From NCBI RefSeq assembly GCF_900102515.1, contig NZ_FMVS01000022.1:1-64000 (forward strand): 64,000 nucleotides of DNA. The letters are read 5' to 3'. The position numbers and the translations under genes are program-made. Below are positions 52,161 to 62,573 of the stretch, piece by piece (position 1 is the stretch's first letter; each line of letters begins with the position of its first letter). The DNA comes from Butyrivibrio sp. INlla14. GTDB lineage: Bacteria > Bacillota > Clostridia > Lachnospirales > Lachnospiraceae. The notes beneath the pieces are model-generated. The model saw nothing but the letters and a program-made list of their open reading frames with translations, did no database searches and was not told the origin of the DNA.

Positions 52161-52581
52161 TAGATACACCGCCTTCCAAATCAGCCTTTGAAACGATCTT
52201 GCATCTGCAAGGAAGCTTATGTGTCGCAAGACGAAGAGCTTCTCTAGCATCGGCCTCGGCAACTCCGCCGATTTCGAACATTACACGACCTGGCTTAACA
52301 ACAGCTACCCATCTATCAGTTGCACCCTTACCAGAACCCATACGTGTTCCGAGAGGCTTTAATGTGATAGGCTTGTCAGGGAAGATTTTGATCCAAACCT
52401 GACCACCACGCTTGATGAAACGTGTCATAGCAACACGGGCTGCCTCAATCTGGTTTGAGTTGATCCAGCAAGGCTCAAGCGCAACAATTCCGTACTCACC
52501 ATAAGTGATTTTGTTACCACGAGTAATTTTATGAGCCATTGAACCGCGGAACTGCTTGCGGTGCTTAACTCTCTTTGGCAT
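52150..52581 (-). CDS. rplP: Ribosomal protein L16 (uL16)
   Basis: 143 residues from [20 protein letters not shown], with [19 protein letters not shown] and [20 protein letters not shown]. Sits at the A-site tRNA elbow. A second ATG two codons upstream (52587) overlaps the rpsC stop; the canonical start is preferred. Confidence 0.97.
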   Translation of the reverse strand: MPKRVKHRKQFRGSMAHKITRGNKITYGEYGIVALEPCWINSNQIEAARVAMTRFIKRGGQVWIKIFPDKPITLKPLGTRMGSGKGATDRWVAVVKPGRVMFEIGGVAEADAREALRLATHKLPCRCKIVSKADLEGGVSNEN

Positions 52582-52586
52582 TAACA

Positions 52587-53258
52587 TTATTTATCGCTCC
52601 CTTCCTTATCTGAACTCTCACCTGCTTTGGTTGGAAGTACTTCACCCTTGTAGATCCATACCTTAACACCAACCTTACCGTAGGTTGTATCTGCTTCAGC
52701 AAAACCATAATCGATGTCAGCTCTAAGAGTCTGAAGAGGAATAGTTCCCTCGCTGTAGAACTCTGAACGAGCGATATCAGCACCGCCAAGACGGCCAGAG
52801 CAGCATGCCTTGATACCAAGTGCATCTGTCTTCATTGTTCTGCTCATGCATGACTTCATTGCTCTTCTGAATGATACACGGTTCTCAAGCTGCTGAGCGA
52901 TGTTCTCTGCAACAAGCTGTGCATCCTTATCAGGCTTCTTGATTTCCTTAATGTCAACAAGAACCTTCTTGTCTGTGAGCTTTGAAAGCTCCTTCTTAGT
53001 TACTTCGATTTCAGCTCCGCCCTTACCGATAACAACACCAGGCTTAGCTGTGTAAACGATAACCTTAACTCTATCTGATGCTCTCTCGATCTCGATCTTA
53101 GAAACACCAGCTGCATATAACTTCTTCTTCAGAAATTTTCTGATATTGTAATCTTCTACCAGATTATTGGCGAAATCTGATGACTCAGCATACCACTTTG
53201 AGTCCCAGTCAGCGATAACACCAACTCTGAGGCCATGAGGATTAACTTTCTGTCCCAT
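52587..53258 (-). CDS. rpsC: Ribosomal protein S3 (uS3)
   Basis: 223 residues: [20 protein letters not shown], a KH domain ([20 protein letters not shown]) and [20 protein letters not shown]. Shapes the mRNA entry tunnel. Confidence 0.98.
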   Translation of the reverse strand: MGQKVNPHGLRVGVIADWDSKWYAESSDFANNLVEDYNIRKFLKKKLYAAGVSKIEIERASDRVKVIVYTAKPGVVIGKGGAEIEVTKKELSKLTDKKVLVDIKEIKKPDKDAQLVAENIAQQLENRVSFRRAMKSCMSRTMKTDALGIKACCSGRLGGADIARSEFYSEGTIPLQTLRADIDYGFAEADTTYGKVGVKVWIYKGEVLPTKAGESSDKEGSDK

Positions 53259-53277
53259 TTCTAGGTTCTCCTTTCAA

Positions 53278-53673
53278 TTATCTCTCGTCCAAAATAACAG
53301 TCAGATGACTCATTCTCTTATTGATTCTGTATGCTCTGCCCTGTGCTCTAGGCTGGATTCTCTTCATGATAGGTCCGTTTGAAGCAGTGCACTCAGCAAT
53401 ATAAAGATTAGCTCTGTTCATACCTTTGTTGTTCTCAGCGTTAGCTACAGCGCTTGCAAGAAGCTTGTAGATTACGCTTGAAGCGTATCTAGGATTGTAC
53501 TCGAGAATTGCAAGTGCAGTCTCTACATCCTTACCTCTGATAGCATCCATGACGAAGCATGCCTTCTGAACTGGTATTCTTGCATAAGATAACTTTGCAA
53601 AAGGTCTTGTTTCTTTATTGTCACGATTTCTTTCTCTTTTAATTTTAGATCTATGCTTGATCTCGTTTTCCAT
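53278..53673 (-). CDS. rplV: Ribosomal protein L22 (uL22)
   Basis: 131 residues with FAKLSYARIPVQKACFVMDA and the tunnel loop RIQPRAQGRAYRINKRMSHL. The N-terminus has ~20 extra charged residues compared with short L22 forms. Confidence 0.96.
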   Translation of the reverse strand: MENEIKHRSKIKRERNRDNKETRPFAKLSYARIPVQKACFVMDAIRGKDVETALAILEYNPRYASSVIYKLLASAVANAENNKGMNRANLYIAECTASNGPIMKRIQPRAQGRAYRINKRMSHLTVILDER

Positions 53674-53703
53674 GGATTAAACCTCCTTTCGTCGAACAAA
53701 TAA

Positions 53704-53994
53704 TTAGTTTACGCTGCTCTTTCTCTCTGCGGGAGAATTTCCAGCATGTCCTCTGAATGTTCTTGTAGGAACAAACTCACCGAGCTTGTGTCCAACCATA
53801 TCTTCAGTAACATATACAGGAATATGCTTTCTTCCGTCATGAACAGCAATTGTGTGTCCAACAAAAGACGGGAAAATTGTAGAACGACGTGACCATGTCT
53901 TAACTATCTGCTTCTGGCCCTCTGCGTTCATAGCATCTATCTTCTTGAGCAGGCTTGCGTCTGCAAAAGGTCCCTTTTTAAGTGATCTAGACAT
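53704..53994 (-). CDS. rpsS: Ribosomal protein S19 (uS19)
   Basis: 96 residues, [20 protein letters not shown] to [19 protein letters not shown], conserved throughout; binds with S13 in the 30S head. Confidence 0.98.
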   Translation of the reverse strand: MSRSLKKGPFADASLLKKIDAMNAEGQKQIVKTWSRRSTIFPSFVGHTIAVHDGRKHIPVYVTEDMVGHKLGEFVPTRTFRGHAGNSPAERKSSVN

Positions 53995-54005
53995 TTTATT
54001 CCTCC

Positions 54006-54848
54006 TTATTTGATGGCTTTACCGTTTCTTCTTCTTACGATGAGCTTGTTAGAAGCCTTCTTAGCCTTACGTGTCTTATAACCAAGAGCTGGCTTACCCC
54101 AAGGTGTGCTAGGGCCAGAACGTCCGATAGGAGCTCTACCTTCACCACCACCGTGTGGATGGTCGTTAGGGTTCATAACAGAACCACGAACTGTTGGGCG
54201 GATACCCATGTGACGTACACGACCTGCTTTACCATAGTTAATAAGGTTGTGATCACCATTTCCTACAACACCGATTGTTGCACGGCACTCGATAGGAACC
54301 ATTCTCATTTCGCCTGAAGGAAGACGAAGTGTAGCATACTTTCCTTCCTTAGCCATAAGCTGAGCTGCGTTACCAGCTGAACGAACCATCTGTCCGCCCT
54401 TTCCAGGATAAAGCTCAACGTTATGTACGTTTTCACCGACAGGAATCTGTGAAAGTGGGAGGCAGTTACCAACACGAACTTCAGCGTTAGCACCGTTCAT
54501 AACTGTCATGCCATCTGTTAATCCGTTAGGTGCAAGGATATAAGCCTTTGTGCCATCCTCGTACTGGATAAGTGCGATATTAGCTGATCTGTTAGGATCA
54601 TACTCAATTCCGATAACCTTTGCAGGCATATCGTCCTTATTTCTCTTGAAATCTACGATTCTGTACTTAACTCTGCCGCCGCATCCGCGATGTCTAACTG
54701 TGATCTTACCCTGGTTGTTACGACCAGCCTTGCTGTTCTTTGAAACAACGAGTGACTTCTCTGGAGTAGACTTTGTAATCTCTGAGAAATCAGATCCAGT
54801 CATGTTTCTTCTGGATGGGGTATATGGGCCGTATTTCTTAATTCCCAT
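54006..54848 (-). CDS. rplB: Ribosomal protein L2 (uL2)
   Basis: 280 residues. [20 protein letters not shown] at the start and the catalytic-centre segment [20 protein letters not shown] near the end, including the conserved His. Essential for peptidyl transfer and subunit joining. Confidence 0.98.
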   Translation of the reverse strand: MGIKKYGPYTPSRRNMTGSDFSEITKSTPEKSLVVSKNSKAGRNNQGKITVRHRGCGGRVKYRIVDFKRNKDDMPAKVIGIEYDPNRSANIALIQYEDGTKAYILAPNGLTDGMTVMNGANAEVRVGNCLPLSQIPVGENVHNVELYPGKGGQMVRSAGNAAQLMAKEGKYATLRLPSGEMRMVPIECRATIGVVGNGDHNLINYGKAGRVRHMGIRPTVRGSVMNPNDHPHGGGEGRAPIGRSGPSTPWGKPALGYKTRKAKKASNKLIVRRRNGKAIK

Positions 54849-54941
54849 GATTATTTCTCCTTTTTATTTATCACGTATCTAATGATTACTCATTTGGACC
54901 CCGGACTCAATCTGGATCCGTACGTATAGTTTATGTTACAT

Positions 54942-54990
54942 CGAATCATCCTTGGATGATTCGTCGCGCCGACCGCTTCCTTGTGCGGTC
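54942..54990 (-). promoter_or_regulatory. Hairpins in the rplW-rplB gap
   Basis: The ~180 bp spacer 54849-55031 has a perfect 10 bp hairpin CGAATCATCC-TT-GGATGATTCG (54942-54963) and GACCGC/GCGGTC (54971-54990). No T-run follows, so it may be a processing or control site within the mRNA. Confidence 0.45.
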
Positions 54991-55031
54991 GTGTGCATAT
55001 ATTCAAACGCTGATTTATCAGTGTTTATGAA

Positions 55032-55331
55032 TTAGAGTCCCTGGAAGATCTCGATGTCCTTGCTATCTTCTGTAAGCTGAACGATTGCCTTCTTTGTCTT
55101 AGCTGTGAAGCCTACGATCATGCCACGTCTCTTTCTCTTACCAGCAGCATTGATTGTGTTGACTTTAGCAACCTTTGTTCCCTCGAACATCTTCTCTACA
55201 GCTTCCTTGATCTGTGTCTTGTTAGCTTCAGGATTAACAAGGAAAGTGTACTTCTTCTCGCTCATGCCAGCCATGCTCTTCTCAGTGATAACTGGCTTAA
55301 GGATTACGTCATAATACTGTAAAGCTGCCAT
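55032..55331 (-). CDS. rplW: Ribosomal protein L23 (uL23)
   Basis: 99 residues from [20 protein letters not shown]. Its ATG overlaps the rplD stop by one base (TAATG). L23 is the docking site for trigger factor and SRP at the tunnel exit. Confidence 0.97.
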   Translation of the reverse strand: MAALQYYDVILKPVITEKSMAGMSEKKYTFLVNPEANKTQIKEAVEKMFEGTKVAKVNTINAAGKRKRRGMIVGFTAKTKKAIVQLTEDSKDIEIFQGL

Positions 55332-55954
55332 TAGCAATACACCTCCTCAATCTTAGCAACTGCATCCTTTGTAAGGACGAGTGTTCTAGCGTTTACGATA
55401 TCATACACATTAAGTGTGTTTGTAAGTGTTGTGTTAGCCTCAGCAAGGTTTCTTGCAGAAAGTACTACATTCTGATCATTGTCAGCAAGTACAACAAGTG
55501 CCTTACGCGTAGCCTTGAGGTTGTTCATAACCTCTGCGAATCTCTTTGTCTTGATCTCATCAAACTTAAGCTCGTCAACTACAACAACGTTGTTGTTAAG
55601 AACCTTATCTGTAAGAGCAGACTTAAGAGCAGCTCTCTTCTCCTTCTTGTTCATCTTGAAAGAGTAATCTCTTGGAACTGGAGCGAATACAACTCCGCCG
55701 CCCTTCCACTGAGGTGCTCTGATAGATCCCTGTCTAGCATGACCTGTTCCCTTCTGTCTCCAAGGCTTTCTTCCGCCTCCGGAAACTTCAGAACGTGTCT
55801 TTGCTTTCTGTGTACCCTGACGGTTGTCAGCAAGCTGCTGAAGAACTGCCAAGTGTACGAGATGTTCATTTACTTCAACTCCGAAGATAGCGTCGTTTAA
55901 TTCGATCTTGCCAACTTCTTTGCCTTCCATATTGTAAACAGATACATTAGCCAT
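55331..55954 (-). CDS. rplD: Ribosomal protein L4 (uL4)
   Basis: 207 residues, with the tunnel loop [20 protein letters not shown] and [20 protein letters not shown]. In E. coli L4 represses the S10 operon through the leader; the leader here (57184-57320) may serve the same end. Confidence 0.98.
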   Translation of the reverse strand: MANVSVYNMEGKEVGKIELNDAIFGVEVNEHLVHLAVLQQLADNRQGTQKAKTRSEVSGGGRKPWRQKGTGHARQGSIRAPQWKGGGVVFAPVPRDYSFKMNKKEKRAALKSALTDKVLNNNVVVVDELKFDEIKTKRFAEVMNNLKATRKALVVLADNDQNVVLSARNLAEANTTLTNTLNVYDIVNARTLVLTKDAVAKIEEVYC

Positions 55955-55981
55955 CTGTATGGTTCCTCCTTTCGCGTTCTA

Positions 55982-56665
55982 TTAGCCTACAACCTTAACG
56001 GTTTCCTTGATTGCAACAAGTCCCTTCTTAGGTCCAGGAATAGCGCCCTTTACAAGAATAAGATTCTTGTCAGCATCTACTCTAACAACCTCAAGATTCT
56101 GAACTGTTACCTTTACGCTGCCCATGTGACCAGGCATTCCTTTGCCCTTAAATACGCGGCTAGGATCTGAACTTGAACCATTAGAACCCTGATGACGGTG
56201 GAACTTAGAACCGTGTGCCATAGGTCCTCTGTGCTGACCATTCTTCTTAATAGCACCCTGGAATCCTTTTCCCTTTGAAACAGCTGTTGCATCAATCTTG
56301 TCGCCTTCTGCGAAGATATCAGCCTTGATCTCAGCGCCAAGCTCGTACTCAGCAGCGTTCTCAAACTTGAACTCTCTTACATATCTCTTGCAAGAAACTC
56401 CAGCCTTCTTGAAATGTCCCTGCTCAGCCTTTGTTGCGCCGTGGCGATGGTAGATTGTCTTGTTACCGTTCTTGTCCTTGTTAACAACCTTTTCCTTCTT
56501 GTCAACAAAGCCAACCTGAACAGCGCTGTAACCATCGTTCTCAACTGTCTTGATCTGTGTTACTACGCATGGTCCTGCCTGAAGAACAGTTACAGGAACC
56601 AGTGAACCATCTTCTTTGAAGATCTGGGTCATTCCGACCTTTGTAGCTAAAATAGCCTTCTTCAT
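55982..56665 (-). CDS. rplC: Ribosomal protein L3 (uL3)
   Basis: 227 residues: [20 protein letters not shown], with [20 protein letters not shown] and [19 protein letters not shown]. Lies near the peptidyl transferase centre. The 167 bp gap to rpsJ shows nothing I can interpret. Confidence 0.98.
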   Translation of the reverse strand: MKKAILATKVGMTQIFKEDGSLVPVTVLQAGPCVVTQIKTVENDGYSAVQVGFVDKKEKVVNKDKNGNKTIYHRHGATKAEQGHFKKAGVSCKRYVREFKFENAAEYELGAEIKADIFAEGDKIDATAVSKGKGFQGAIKKNGQHRGPMAHGSKFHRHQGSNGSSSDPSRVFKGKGMPGHMGSVKVTVQNLEVVRVDADKNLILVKGAIPGPKKGLVAIKETVKVVG

Positions 56666-56832
56666 GTTTTTACCTCCTTATTACATCTACAGCGGATGCT
56701 TACTTCATTCGCAATGTCGCTTCAATTGCTCTTTGCAATTCTCCAGTTATCACGGCATCATGCGTCTCGCATCATACTAGTAGAGGTGAATGAATTGTTT
56801 CTTTTTATAATGAACAATAACCGGGTTGGCTA

Positions 56833-57144
56833 TTATTTCATCTTGATATTGATGTTTACACCAGCTGGCATCTCGAGTCTCTGAAGAGCCTCAACTGTCT
56901 TAGATGTTGGTGTAATGATATCGATAAGTCTCTTGTGTGTTCTCTGCTCGAACTGTTCTCTAGAATCCTTGTACTTGTGAACAGCTCTTAAGATAGTAAC
57001 AACTTCCTTCTTAGTAGGAAGTGGAACTGGTCCAGAAACCTGTGATCCGTTCTTCTTGACTGTCTCGATAATCTTCTTGGCAGATGCATCAACAAGCTGA
57101 TGATCATAAGCCTTAAGTGTAATTCTCATTACCTGATTTGCCAT
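56833..57144 (-). CDS. rpsJ: Ribosomal protein S10 (uS10)
   Basis: 103 residues starting [20 protein letters not shown], with [20 protein letters not shown]. First gene of the superoperon; also the partner of NusB/NusG in antitermination. GGAGG precedes the start. Confidence 0.98.
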   Translation of the reverse strand: MANQVMRITLKAYDHQLVDASAKKIIETVKKNGSQVSGPVPLPTKKEVVTILRAVHKYKDSREQFEQRTHKRLIDIITPTSKTVEALQRLEMPAGVNINIKMK

Positions 57145-57183
57145 AAAAAAAGTCGCCTCCTTTTCGCACTTTTTGAATTAAGT

Positions 57184-57320
57184 ACGACAAGCGGTGACTG
57201 TACACTCTCCCGTGTGTGTCCAAAACTTCATTACAAACAAAGTTCTCCCGAACACTTTGCACGTCGTTTCTGCCTTGGGTTAACCGGCAGACTTCAATTT
57301 ACTGTACAGTGACTTGTCGT
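57184..57320 (-). promoter_or_regulatory. S10 operon leader closed by a long-range stem
   Basis: The ~280 nt leader contains ACGACAAGCGGTGACTGTACA (first 20 from 57184) and, 100 bp away, TGTACAGTGACTTGTCGT (57303-57320), which pair almost entirely. The 3' arm ends ~40 bp before the rpsJ start. Inside the enclosed stretch are smaller potential stems such as GTTCTCCCGAAC. It is a candidate for feedback control by a ribosomal protein such as L4. Confidence 0.6.
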
Positions 57321-57431
57321 CAGTTTGTTTGGCCTTTAAAGCTGGCCCTAGACATTCGCTCCACGGAAAACCTGCTCAACTGGATAAGCAGCAACCTCAC
57401 GCTTCATAGCTATCATGTCACAGCGTTTATG

Positions 57432-57460
57432 AGTATAAAACATTTTTTTCTGATATGCAA
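57432..57460 (-). promoter_or_regulatory. Promoter of the S10-spc superoperon
   Basis: TTGCAT (57455-57460), 17 bp, TATACT (57432-57437) on the minus strand. Transcription would start near 57425, giving a ~280 nt leader. Confidence 0.78.
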
Positions 57461-57728
57461 CTACTTTTTTAAAATTAATCACTTTTATCGCAAAATCAGC
57501 GTTTTTCGATTAGATTTCTTGATCTATTTTAATCTGTTGACTGTTTTTAATGACTTAACCAAGAACAGATGTTAACATAATATGGCTCAAAAGACTATTA
57601 TAGAACTATAAACATTTATTAAGACTTTATAATCATGTTTTCAATCTTATAATTATAGTTCATTATTATAGTTGATCATCATAGTTACATTATTAATAAT
57701 AGAAGTAATAATAGGAAGGAATACATTT

Positions 57729-58592
57729 ATGTGGATTGCAGACGGATGGAAAGACTATGAGGTAATAGACACTTCAAATGGCGAGAAGTTAGAACGCTGG
57801 GGTGACTATATGCTTGTACGTCCAGATCCTCAGGTTATATGGAATACAGACAAGAAGCATTTTGGCTGGAAGAAATTCAACGGTCACTATCACCGCAGCA
57901 ACAAAGGCGGCGGTGAATGGGAATTCAAAAATCTCCCTGAAGAGTGGTCCATTAATTATAAGGATCTTACATTTAATCTTAAGCCCTTTAGTTTCAAGCA
58001 TACAGGACTTTTCCCAGAACAGGCTACTAACTGGGATTGGTTCTCTTCATTAATAAAAGAAGCAAACAGACCAATCAAGGTATTAAACCTCTTTGCTTAT
58101 ACAGGTGGCGCTACAGTATCTGCTGCCAAGGCTGGAGCCAGTGTAACTCACGTTGATGCCTCCAAGGGAATGGTGGGCTGGGCCAAAGAAAATGCGGCAT
58201 CATCAGGCCTTGCAGATGCTCCTATTAGATATTTTGTAGATGACTGTGTTAAATTAGTAGAAAGAGAAATAAGAAGAGGGAACAAGTATGACGGAATCAT
58301 TATGGATCCGCCTTCATACGGAAGAGGACCTAAGGGTGAAATCTGGAAGATTGAAGAGAGCGTGTTCCCCTTCATCAAGGAAACCGCACAGCTTCTATCT
58401 GATAAGCCACTTTTCTTTTTGATCAATTCATATACAACAGGACTTCAGCCTGCAGTATTATCTTACATGCTGCACACAGTTCTTGACCCTATACACAAGG
58501 GCACTGTAGAAGCTCAGGAAATTGGTCTTCCCGTAAAGAGCAATGGACTTGTGCTCCCATGTGGTGCAAGTGGCAGGTGGACCGCTCTGTAA
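57729..58592 (+). CDS. Class I SAM-dependent (rRNA-type) methyltransferase
   Basis: A 287-residue Rossmann-fold methyltransferase. Motif I is VLNLFAYTGGATVSAAKAGA, the acidic SAM-ribose loop is VTHVDASKGMVGWAKENA, and the catalytic region reads GIIMDPPSYGRGPKGEIW. The DPPSYGRG form belongs to the RlmI/RlmK-related family that methylates 23S rRNA. It lacks an N-terminal PUA domain, so the exact target is uncertain. The start at 57729 follows AGGAAGGA. It is divergent from rpsJ. Confidence 0.85.
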   Translation: MWIADGWKDYEVIDTSNGEKLERWGDYMLVRPDPQVIWNTDKKHFGWKKFNGHYHRSNKGGGEWEFKNLPEEWSINYKDLTFNLKPFSFKHTGLFPEQATNWDWFSSLIKEANRPIKVLNLFAYTGGATVSAAKAGASVTHVDASKGMVGWAKENAASSGLADAPIRYFVDDCVKLVEREIRRGNKYDGIIMDPPSYGRGPKGEIWKIEESVFPFIKETAQLLSDKPLFFLINSYTTGLQPAVLSYMLHTVLDPIHKGTVEAQEIGLPVKSNGLVLPCGASGRWTAL

Positions 58593-58651
58593 TTATAGAA
58601 CAAAGAGTCACATCTATAGGGGAGAAATTTCCTATATCACTATATCATAAG

Positions 58652-58680
58652 AAAGGACGATTCTCGCGAATCGTCCTTTT
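58652..58680. terminator. Bidirectional terminator
   Basis: AAAGGACGATTC-TCGC-GAATCGTCCTTT, a 12 bp perfect stem between converging genes, with a T run on the right and A's on the left. Confidence 0.85.
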
Positions 58681-58682
58681 AA

Positions 58683-59456
58683 TCAGTCATGTAACCTTAT
58701 GTCTTCACTTGCATCAATCTTCTCTCTGATCTGCTGCATTCGAAGGTCCAGCTGATTGATAAGATCTGCGCTAAACTTAAGGTCATCAGAAATTACGTCC
58801 TGATTCTCTATATTCTTTTTATACTTCATTTGATGTTCGAGGCTGGCCCAGAAATCCATCGCTATAGTTCTAAACTGAACCTCAACCTTCATATACTCTT
58901 TTTCCTGAGTCAGGAAAATAGGTACTTCTATAATAAGGTGCAAACTTCTATAGCCGCTTTCCTTGGGACTTTCGATATAATCCTTTTTCTGGATAACTGT
59001 TATATCATCCTGATTAGCCAGACAATCTGCAAGCATATAAATGTCGTCCACAAATGAACAGATAACTCTGATGCCTGCTATATCTGAAAGATTCTCATTT
59101 ATATTTTCGATAGTAAAATCAACGCCCTTGCCAGCAAGTTTCTGATAGATGCTGACAGGAGTCTTTAATCTCATTTTAATTGATTCGAATGGATTTCTGT
59201 TATTTCTAAGTGATAGCTCTTTATTAAGTACATCCAGCTTAGTTCTAACTTCTGATAATGCGCAATCATATTTCATCATCAGAATCTGAAATTCTTTTAC
59301 CTGATCCTTAAGCTTGAGAACTTTTTCAACATCATCTAAAGAAACATTCTCCACCGAAGTTAAGTTGTCTAACTCTTCCAATTCCTCTAATTCCTTCATT
59401 CTCCCTCTAAACATAGTAAAATCTATACCTGAGTAGTCAATATGCTCTAATGCCAT
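58683..59456 (-). CDS. Small alarmone synthetase, RelA/SpoT domain
   Basis: About 257 residues with a RelA/SpoT synthetase domain but no HD hydrolase or TGS domain, like YjbM/YwaC. Motifs: the ATP site around RLKTPVSIYQKLAGKGVD, IAGIRVICSFVDDIYMLAD, KDYIESPKESGYRSLHLIIE and the catalytic EVQFRTIAMDFWASLEHQMK. It makes (p)ppGpp from ATP and GDP/GTP. GGGGAG supports the start at 59456. Monocistronic, with a terminator on each side. Confidence 0.9.
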   Translation of the reverse strand: MALEHIDYSGIDFTMFRGRMKELEELEELDNLTSVENVSLDDVEKVLKLKDQVKEFQILMMKYDCALSEVRTKLDVLNKELSLRNNRNPFESIKMRLKTPVSIYQKLAGKGVDFTIENINENLSDIAGIRVICSFVDDIYMLADCLANQDDITVIQKKDYIESPKESGYRSLHLIIEVPIFLTQEKEYMKVEVQFRTIAMDFWASLEHQMKYKKNIENQDVISDDLKFSADLINQLDLRMQQIREKIDASEDIRLHD

Positions 59457-59562
59457 AGACTTCACTCCCCTTTCATTGCTTACTTCTATGCATAGTATAC
59501 CAAAATTGTTTTAATTATCTGTGAAGATAATATTAAGTTTTTCTTACCGCCATAAGCCCAAA

Positions 59563-59591
59563 ATTCCGCGTAGCAAAAAGCCACGCGGAAT
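59563..59591 (-). terminator. Terminator after the SARP-like gene
   Basis: ATTCCGCGTAGC-AAAAA-GCCACGCGGAAT with one mismatch, followed by TTTTG reading leftward. Confidence 0.8.
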
Positions 59592-59627
59592 CCTCATAAT
59601 AAACCACAATCCCCTATTTACCTTGTA

Positions 59628-60863
59628 TCACCTGGCTTCTGCCAGTCTTTCAGGCAGATCTGCCAATGAAACCACACTATAATCTATCTCTGCTCTAGGC
59701 CCTGCCAGCATCTTATACTTAGTAAGAATACGTCTGTAAACTATCTTGCAGCTCTCTTTGCTGGTTCCAACCAGTAAAAGAAGGAACTGTGAAGATGAAT
59801 ATTTGCAGTAGGTGTCACCCTGTCTAAGAGTATAAGAAACTGCTTCCTGAAGAAGTCTTCCTTTTGTTTCTAGCTTGCTCTGATTAGAGATCTTTTTACC
59901 CTCATAGTCCACAAGAGTAAGTAGCATCATATAAACAGACTGGCCAGTTCTCTCCATGTTACGGCTCAGAATATGGTAAGCATCGATAAAGCTAGGATAC
60001 GAGCAGTCATAAGCTCCACCACTGTGCCCTGCTACATTCTCGCGCTGTTCCAGAATATCATCACGGATCTGCAATATCTTACTGGGCATGTTGGTGATCT
60101 GGCGGCTCATCTTATTGTAGCAATCCATCAGATCGTTACTAGGTGTTACTCCTAGTTCATCAGTGTAGTACCTTACAGTTTCGTTGTATATCCTGTATGC
60201 TTCCTTGTAGCTGTCCATTCCTATAAGCGCATTAATCTCACCAATCTGCCACTCATCATCAGGATAAAGATCTGCTGCCTTCTTGTAGATCCTAAACATG
60301 GATTCATAGTCTTTTCTCTTGTTATAATACTCACCAAGAGTAACTACACACTCTGAATACATCTTCTGAAGTTGTACGCTCTTTATGATGACCCATTCCT
60401 GAGTGGAAAGTTCTGGCAATAGTTCTGACCTGTAGAGATTAAAGGCTTCCTTATAAAGCTTCATCTCCTCTGCCTGATCATTAGCCTCTCTAGCCTTGAT
60501 GACCAGATTAAAAAATTCCACGGCATCTGATGTGATTTCCACATTGTCATCAGTGTAAAAAACACCATCCACATTCACTACATAGTCGCAATCAGGAAGT
60601 CCCGATTTCTTGAGCTGTTTGTGCATCTGATAGATGAGATTGTTGAAACTATTGTTGAGGTTGGACTGTTCTTCCCGGTCGTAAAGAATATTCATAAGGC
60701 TATCCTTAGATATTCCATCTTTGCCGCTAAGCCACACTATTTCCAAAAGCTGTATATATTTAGACGTCTTGTTCTTGCCTATAGAAATACTTTTGCCTTC
60801 ATAAGTAATAGCAAGACCGCCAAATAATTGTATTTGCAGTTTTACCTTATTTCCATTAGTCAT
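59628..60863 (-). CDS. SARP-like regulator with TPR and degenerate GGDEF domain
   Basis: About 411 residues. The N-terminal part (~5-100) is a winged-helix OmpR/SARP domain: LQIQLFGGLAITYEGKSISI and NNSFNNLIYQMHKQLKKSGL. The middle (~110-250) is a bacterial transcriptional activator domain of TPR type. The C-terminal ~150 residues look like a GGDEF fold in which the signature has decayed (GDTYCKYSSSQFLLLL), so it is unlikely to make c-di-GMP but might bind a nucleotide. The start at 60863 follows AGGGGTATTGG; it overlaps the end of the preceding Cys-rich gene. Confidence 0.8.
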   Translation of the reverse strand: MTNGNKVKLQIQLFGGLAITYEGKSISIGKNKTSKYIQLLEIVWLSGKDGISKDSLMNILYDREEQSNLNNSFNNLIYQMHKQLKKSGLPDCDYVVNVDGVFYTDDNVEITSDAVEFFNLVIKAREANDQAEEMKLYKEAFNLYRSELLPELSTQEWVIIKSVQLQKMYSECVVTLGEYYNKRKDYESMFRIYKKAADLYPDDEWQIGEINALIGMDSYKEAYRIYNETVRYYTDELGVTPSNDLMDCYNKMSRQITNMPSKILQIRDDILEQRENVAGHSGGAYDCSYPSFIDAYHILSRNMERTGQSVYMMLLTLVDYEGKKISNQSKLETKGRLLQEAVSYTLRQGDTYCKYSSSQFLLLLVGTSKESCKIVYRRILTKYKMLAGPRAEIDYSVVSLADLPERLAEAR

Positions 60864-60880
60864 ACCAATACCCCTATCGG

Positions 60881-61117
60881 TCAACCTATCTTGTTGCAAC
60901 TAATTTCTTTGTCAGTAAAATCTTCTTTGTTACCACTATAGCAACATACACCTACGCTTTCGCTGTGAAGGTTACCACTATCTGCCGAGAATCTGGCCCA
61001 TTTGCAGCACCAGCACTCTTTCATAGGAACCAGCGCTCCATCGTCAGGCTCCCAGTGCTCACAATAGTGGTTTTCTCTCACAAGCAAATAGCCTTCATTG
61101 TTATATTTATGATCCAT
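60881..61117 (-). CDS. Small Cys-rich protein
   Basis: A 78-residue protein with eight Cys, several in pairs: HYCEHWEPDDG, KECWCCKWARFS and GVCCYSGN. It probably binds zinc or iron. GAGGGG precedes the ATG. It is directly upstream of the SARP-like gene on the same strand. I do not recognise it. Confidence 0.6.
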   Translation of the reverse strand: MDHKYNNEGYLLVRENHYCEHWEPDDGALVPMKECWCCKWARFSADSGNLHSESVGVCCYSGNKEDFTDKEISCNKIG

Positions 61118-61280
61118 ACCGCGCCCCTCATAATCATGAAGACATTTTGTTTCTACAATAATACTCTATCATGAAAATTTGTTTCACGATCATAATTGTC
61201 GCAAAATGAACTTTTTTTGTCGTAGATTGTATTTTTTATGATTCACTGAACAATGATAACAAGGTAAAAGAAATATCGTC

Positions 61281-62558
61281 TTATCCTTCAGCTCCTGCGA
61301 TAGTAACGTTTTCAAGCTTCACCACAGCTGGAATAACGATATTGTTATACTGCTTAAGTTCCTTGGAAAATCTGGCATTTTTCATAAGCTCATTTAAATT
61401 TCCGGAAACAGATCCACCGCTTACGATAGTTACCTTATCTCCATCATGAAGATATGCAAGGCGGATTTCTCCTGCTATGTCGCCAGTAATTTCATCTACG
61501 CCAAAATCAGAAAACTCAACAGGTTCAAGATACTTGCCACATCTAAGCTCATCTTCAGTGCTGCTGCCGCCTTCTGCTGCAAAGTTTCCTACAATAAATG
61601 AATCCTTAACTCCAAGATAATGACGGAACTGGCAATCGCCCCAATAGTTCTGAGCCACATTGTCTTTTATAATGTACATGTCGTGAACTGGAGATCCTTC
61701 TGAATCCACTGCAATATTATTAGAGGAATTAGGAAGTTCTTTTACCGCCTTGATTGTAAGCTTGTCACCAGTAACATCTTCAAGGATTTCTTTACCAGCT
61801 TCAAATTTGGAATATCCCATGAACTTGTAAGCTGCATGCATATTCATAGATGCCCACTGGAAAAGAGCCTTTGCATCCTCTGTTGAGAAAAGAACTGTAG
61901 CCTTTTCGAGATTTGGTGTTGGCTTTGTAACTAGTCTGTCCTTACCAAACTTGAGCGTATCCGTGATTTCTTTTACCAGATGATCCTTGTCGCAGGTGCC
62001 AGCCTTGTACATCCTGTAAAGCTCGATCTCATGCTCCTTATTCTTGGCATTAACAACAACCTCTACCATAGAATTAGGGTAGGTTACAGTAACATCAACA
62101 CCTTCAGAATTTATGAATCTTCTCTTGCAGCTCTCAGCAAAAATCTCGTAAGAGTTGATATACTCTCCGTCAGTTTCAGGAACCTGCTGCATTGCTTCTA
62201 TGAACTCTTTAGCTATCTCCTGCGGATCGTAGGTTTTGTTTTCAACCTGCACCGTTTCCTTGGTAAGCTCATAGTATGGATTAGGTGCAAAGGTTGCTCT
62301 CTCTGAAAGCTGTTCAATAATCTTTTTAGCTTCTTCCACTGTTGCAGTTGGTGCGATTTCCTCTGAAGCCTTGCCAAGGAGTTTTCCATCCTGAAGCTTT
62401 CTGAAAACATCAACCTGAATGTGCTCTACGTCGCGAACCCTGTTCTGGTCTAATTTATGGCCAATGAAGTAAAACTCCCAGGCCTGTGTAACTTTATCTG
62501 TAATAGCCCAGGCATCCGCACTGGACTCTTTTAATAATTCAATGATCTTGTCTGTCAT
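61281..62558 (-). CDS. TldE/PmbA-type metalloprotease subunit
   Basis: A 425-residue member of the PmbA/TldD family, with KLDQNRVRDVEHIQVDVFRK, TVTYPNSMVEVVVNAKNKEH and near the end GDKVTIVSGGSVSGNLNELM. It has no HEXXXH motif, as in TldE, the non-catalytic partner of TldD. The complex degrades or matures peptides. It lies 15 bp after tldD. Confidence 0.83.
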   Translation of the reverse strand: MTDKIIELLKESSADAWAITDKVTQAWEFYFIGHKLDQNRVRDVEHIQVDVFRKLQDGKLLGKASEEIAPTATVEEAKKIIEQLSERATFAPNPYYELTKETVQVENKTYDPQEIAKEFIEAMQQVPETDGEYINSYEIFAESCKRRFINSEGVDVTVTYPNSMVEVVVNAKNKEHEIELYRMYKAGTCDKDHLVKEITDTLKFGKDRLVTKPTPNLEKATVLFSTEDAKALFQWASMNMHAAYKFMGYSKFEAGKEILEDVTGDKLTIKAVKELPNSSNNIAVDSEGSPVHDMYIIKDNVAQNYWGDCQFRHYLGVKDSFIVGNFAAEGGSSTEDELRCGKYLEPVEFSDFGVDEITGDIAGEIRLAYLHDGDKVTIVSGGSVSGNLNELMKNARFSKELKQYNNIVIPAVVKLENVTIAGAEG

Positions 62559-62573
62559 ATTCCCCTCCCGGCA

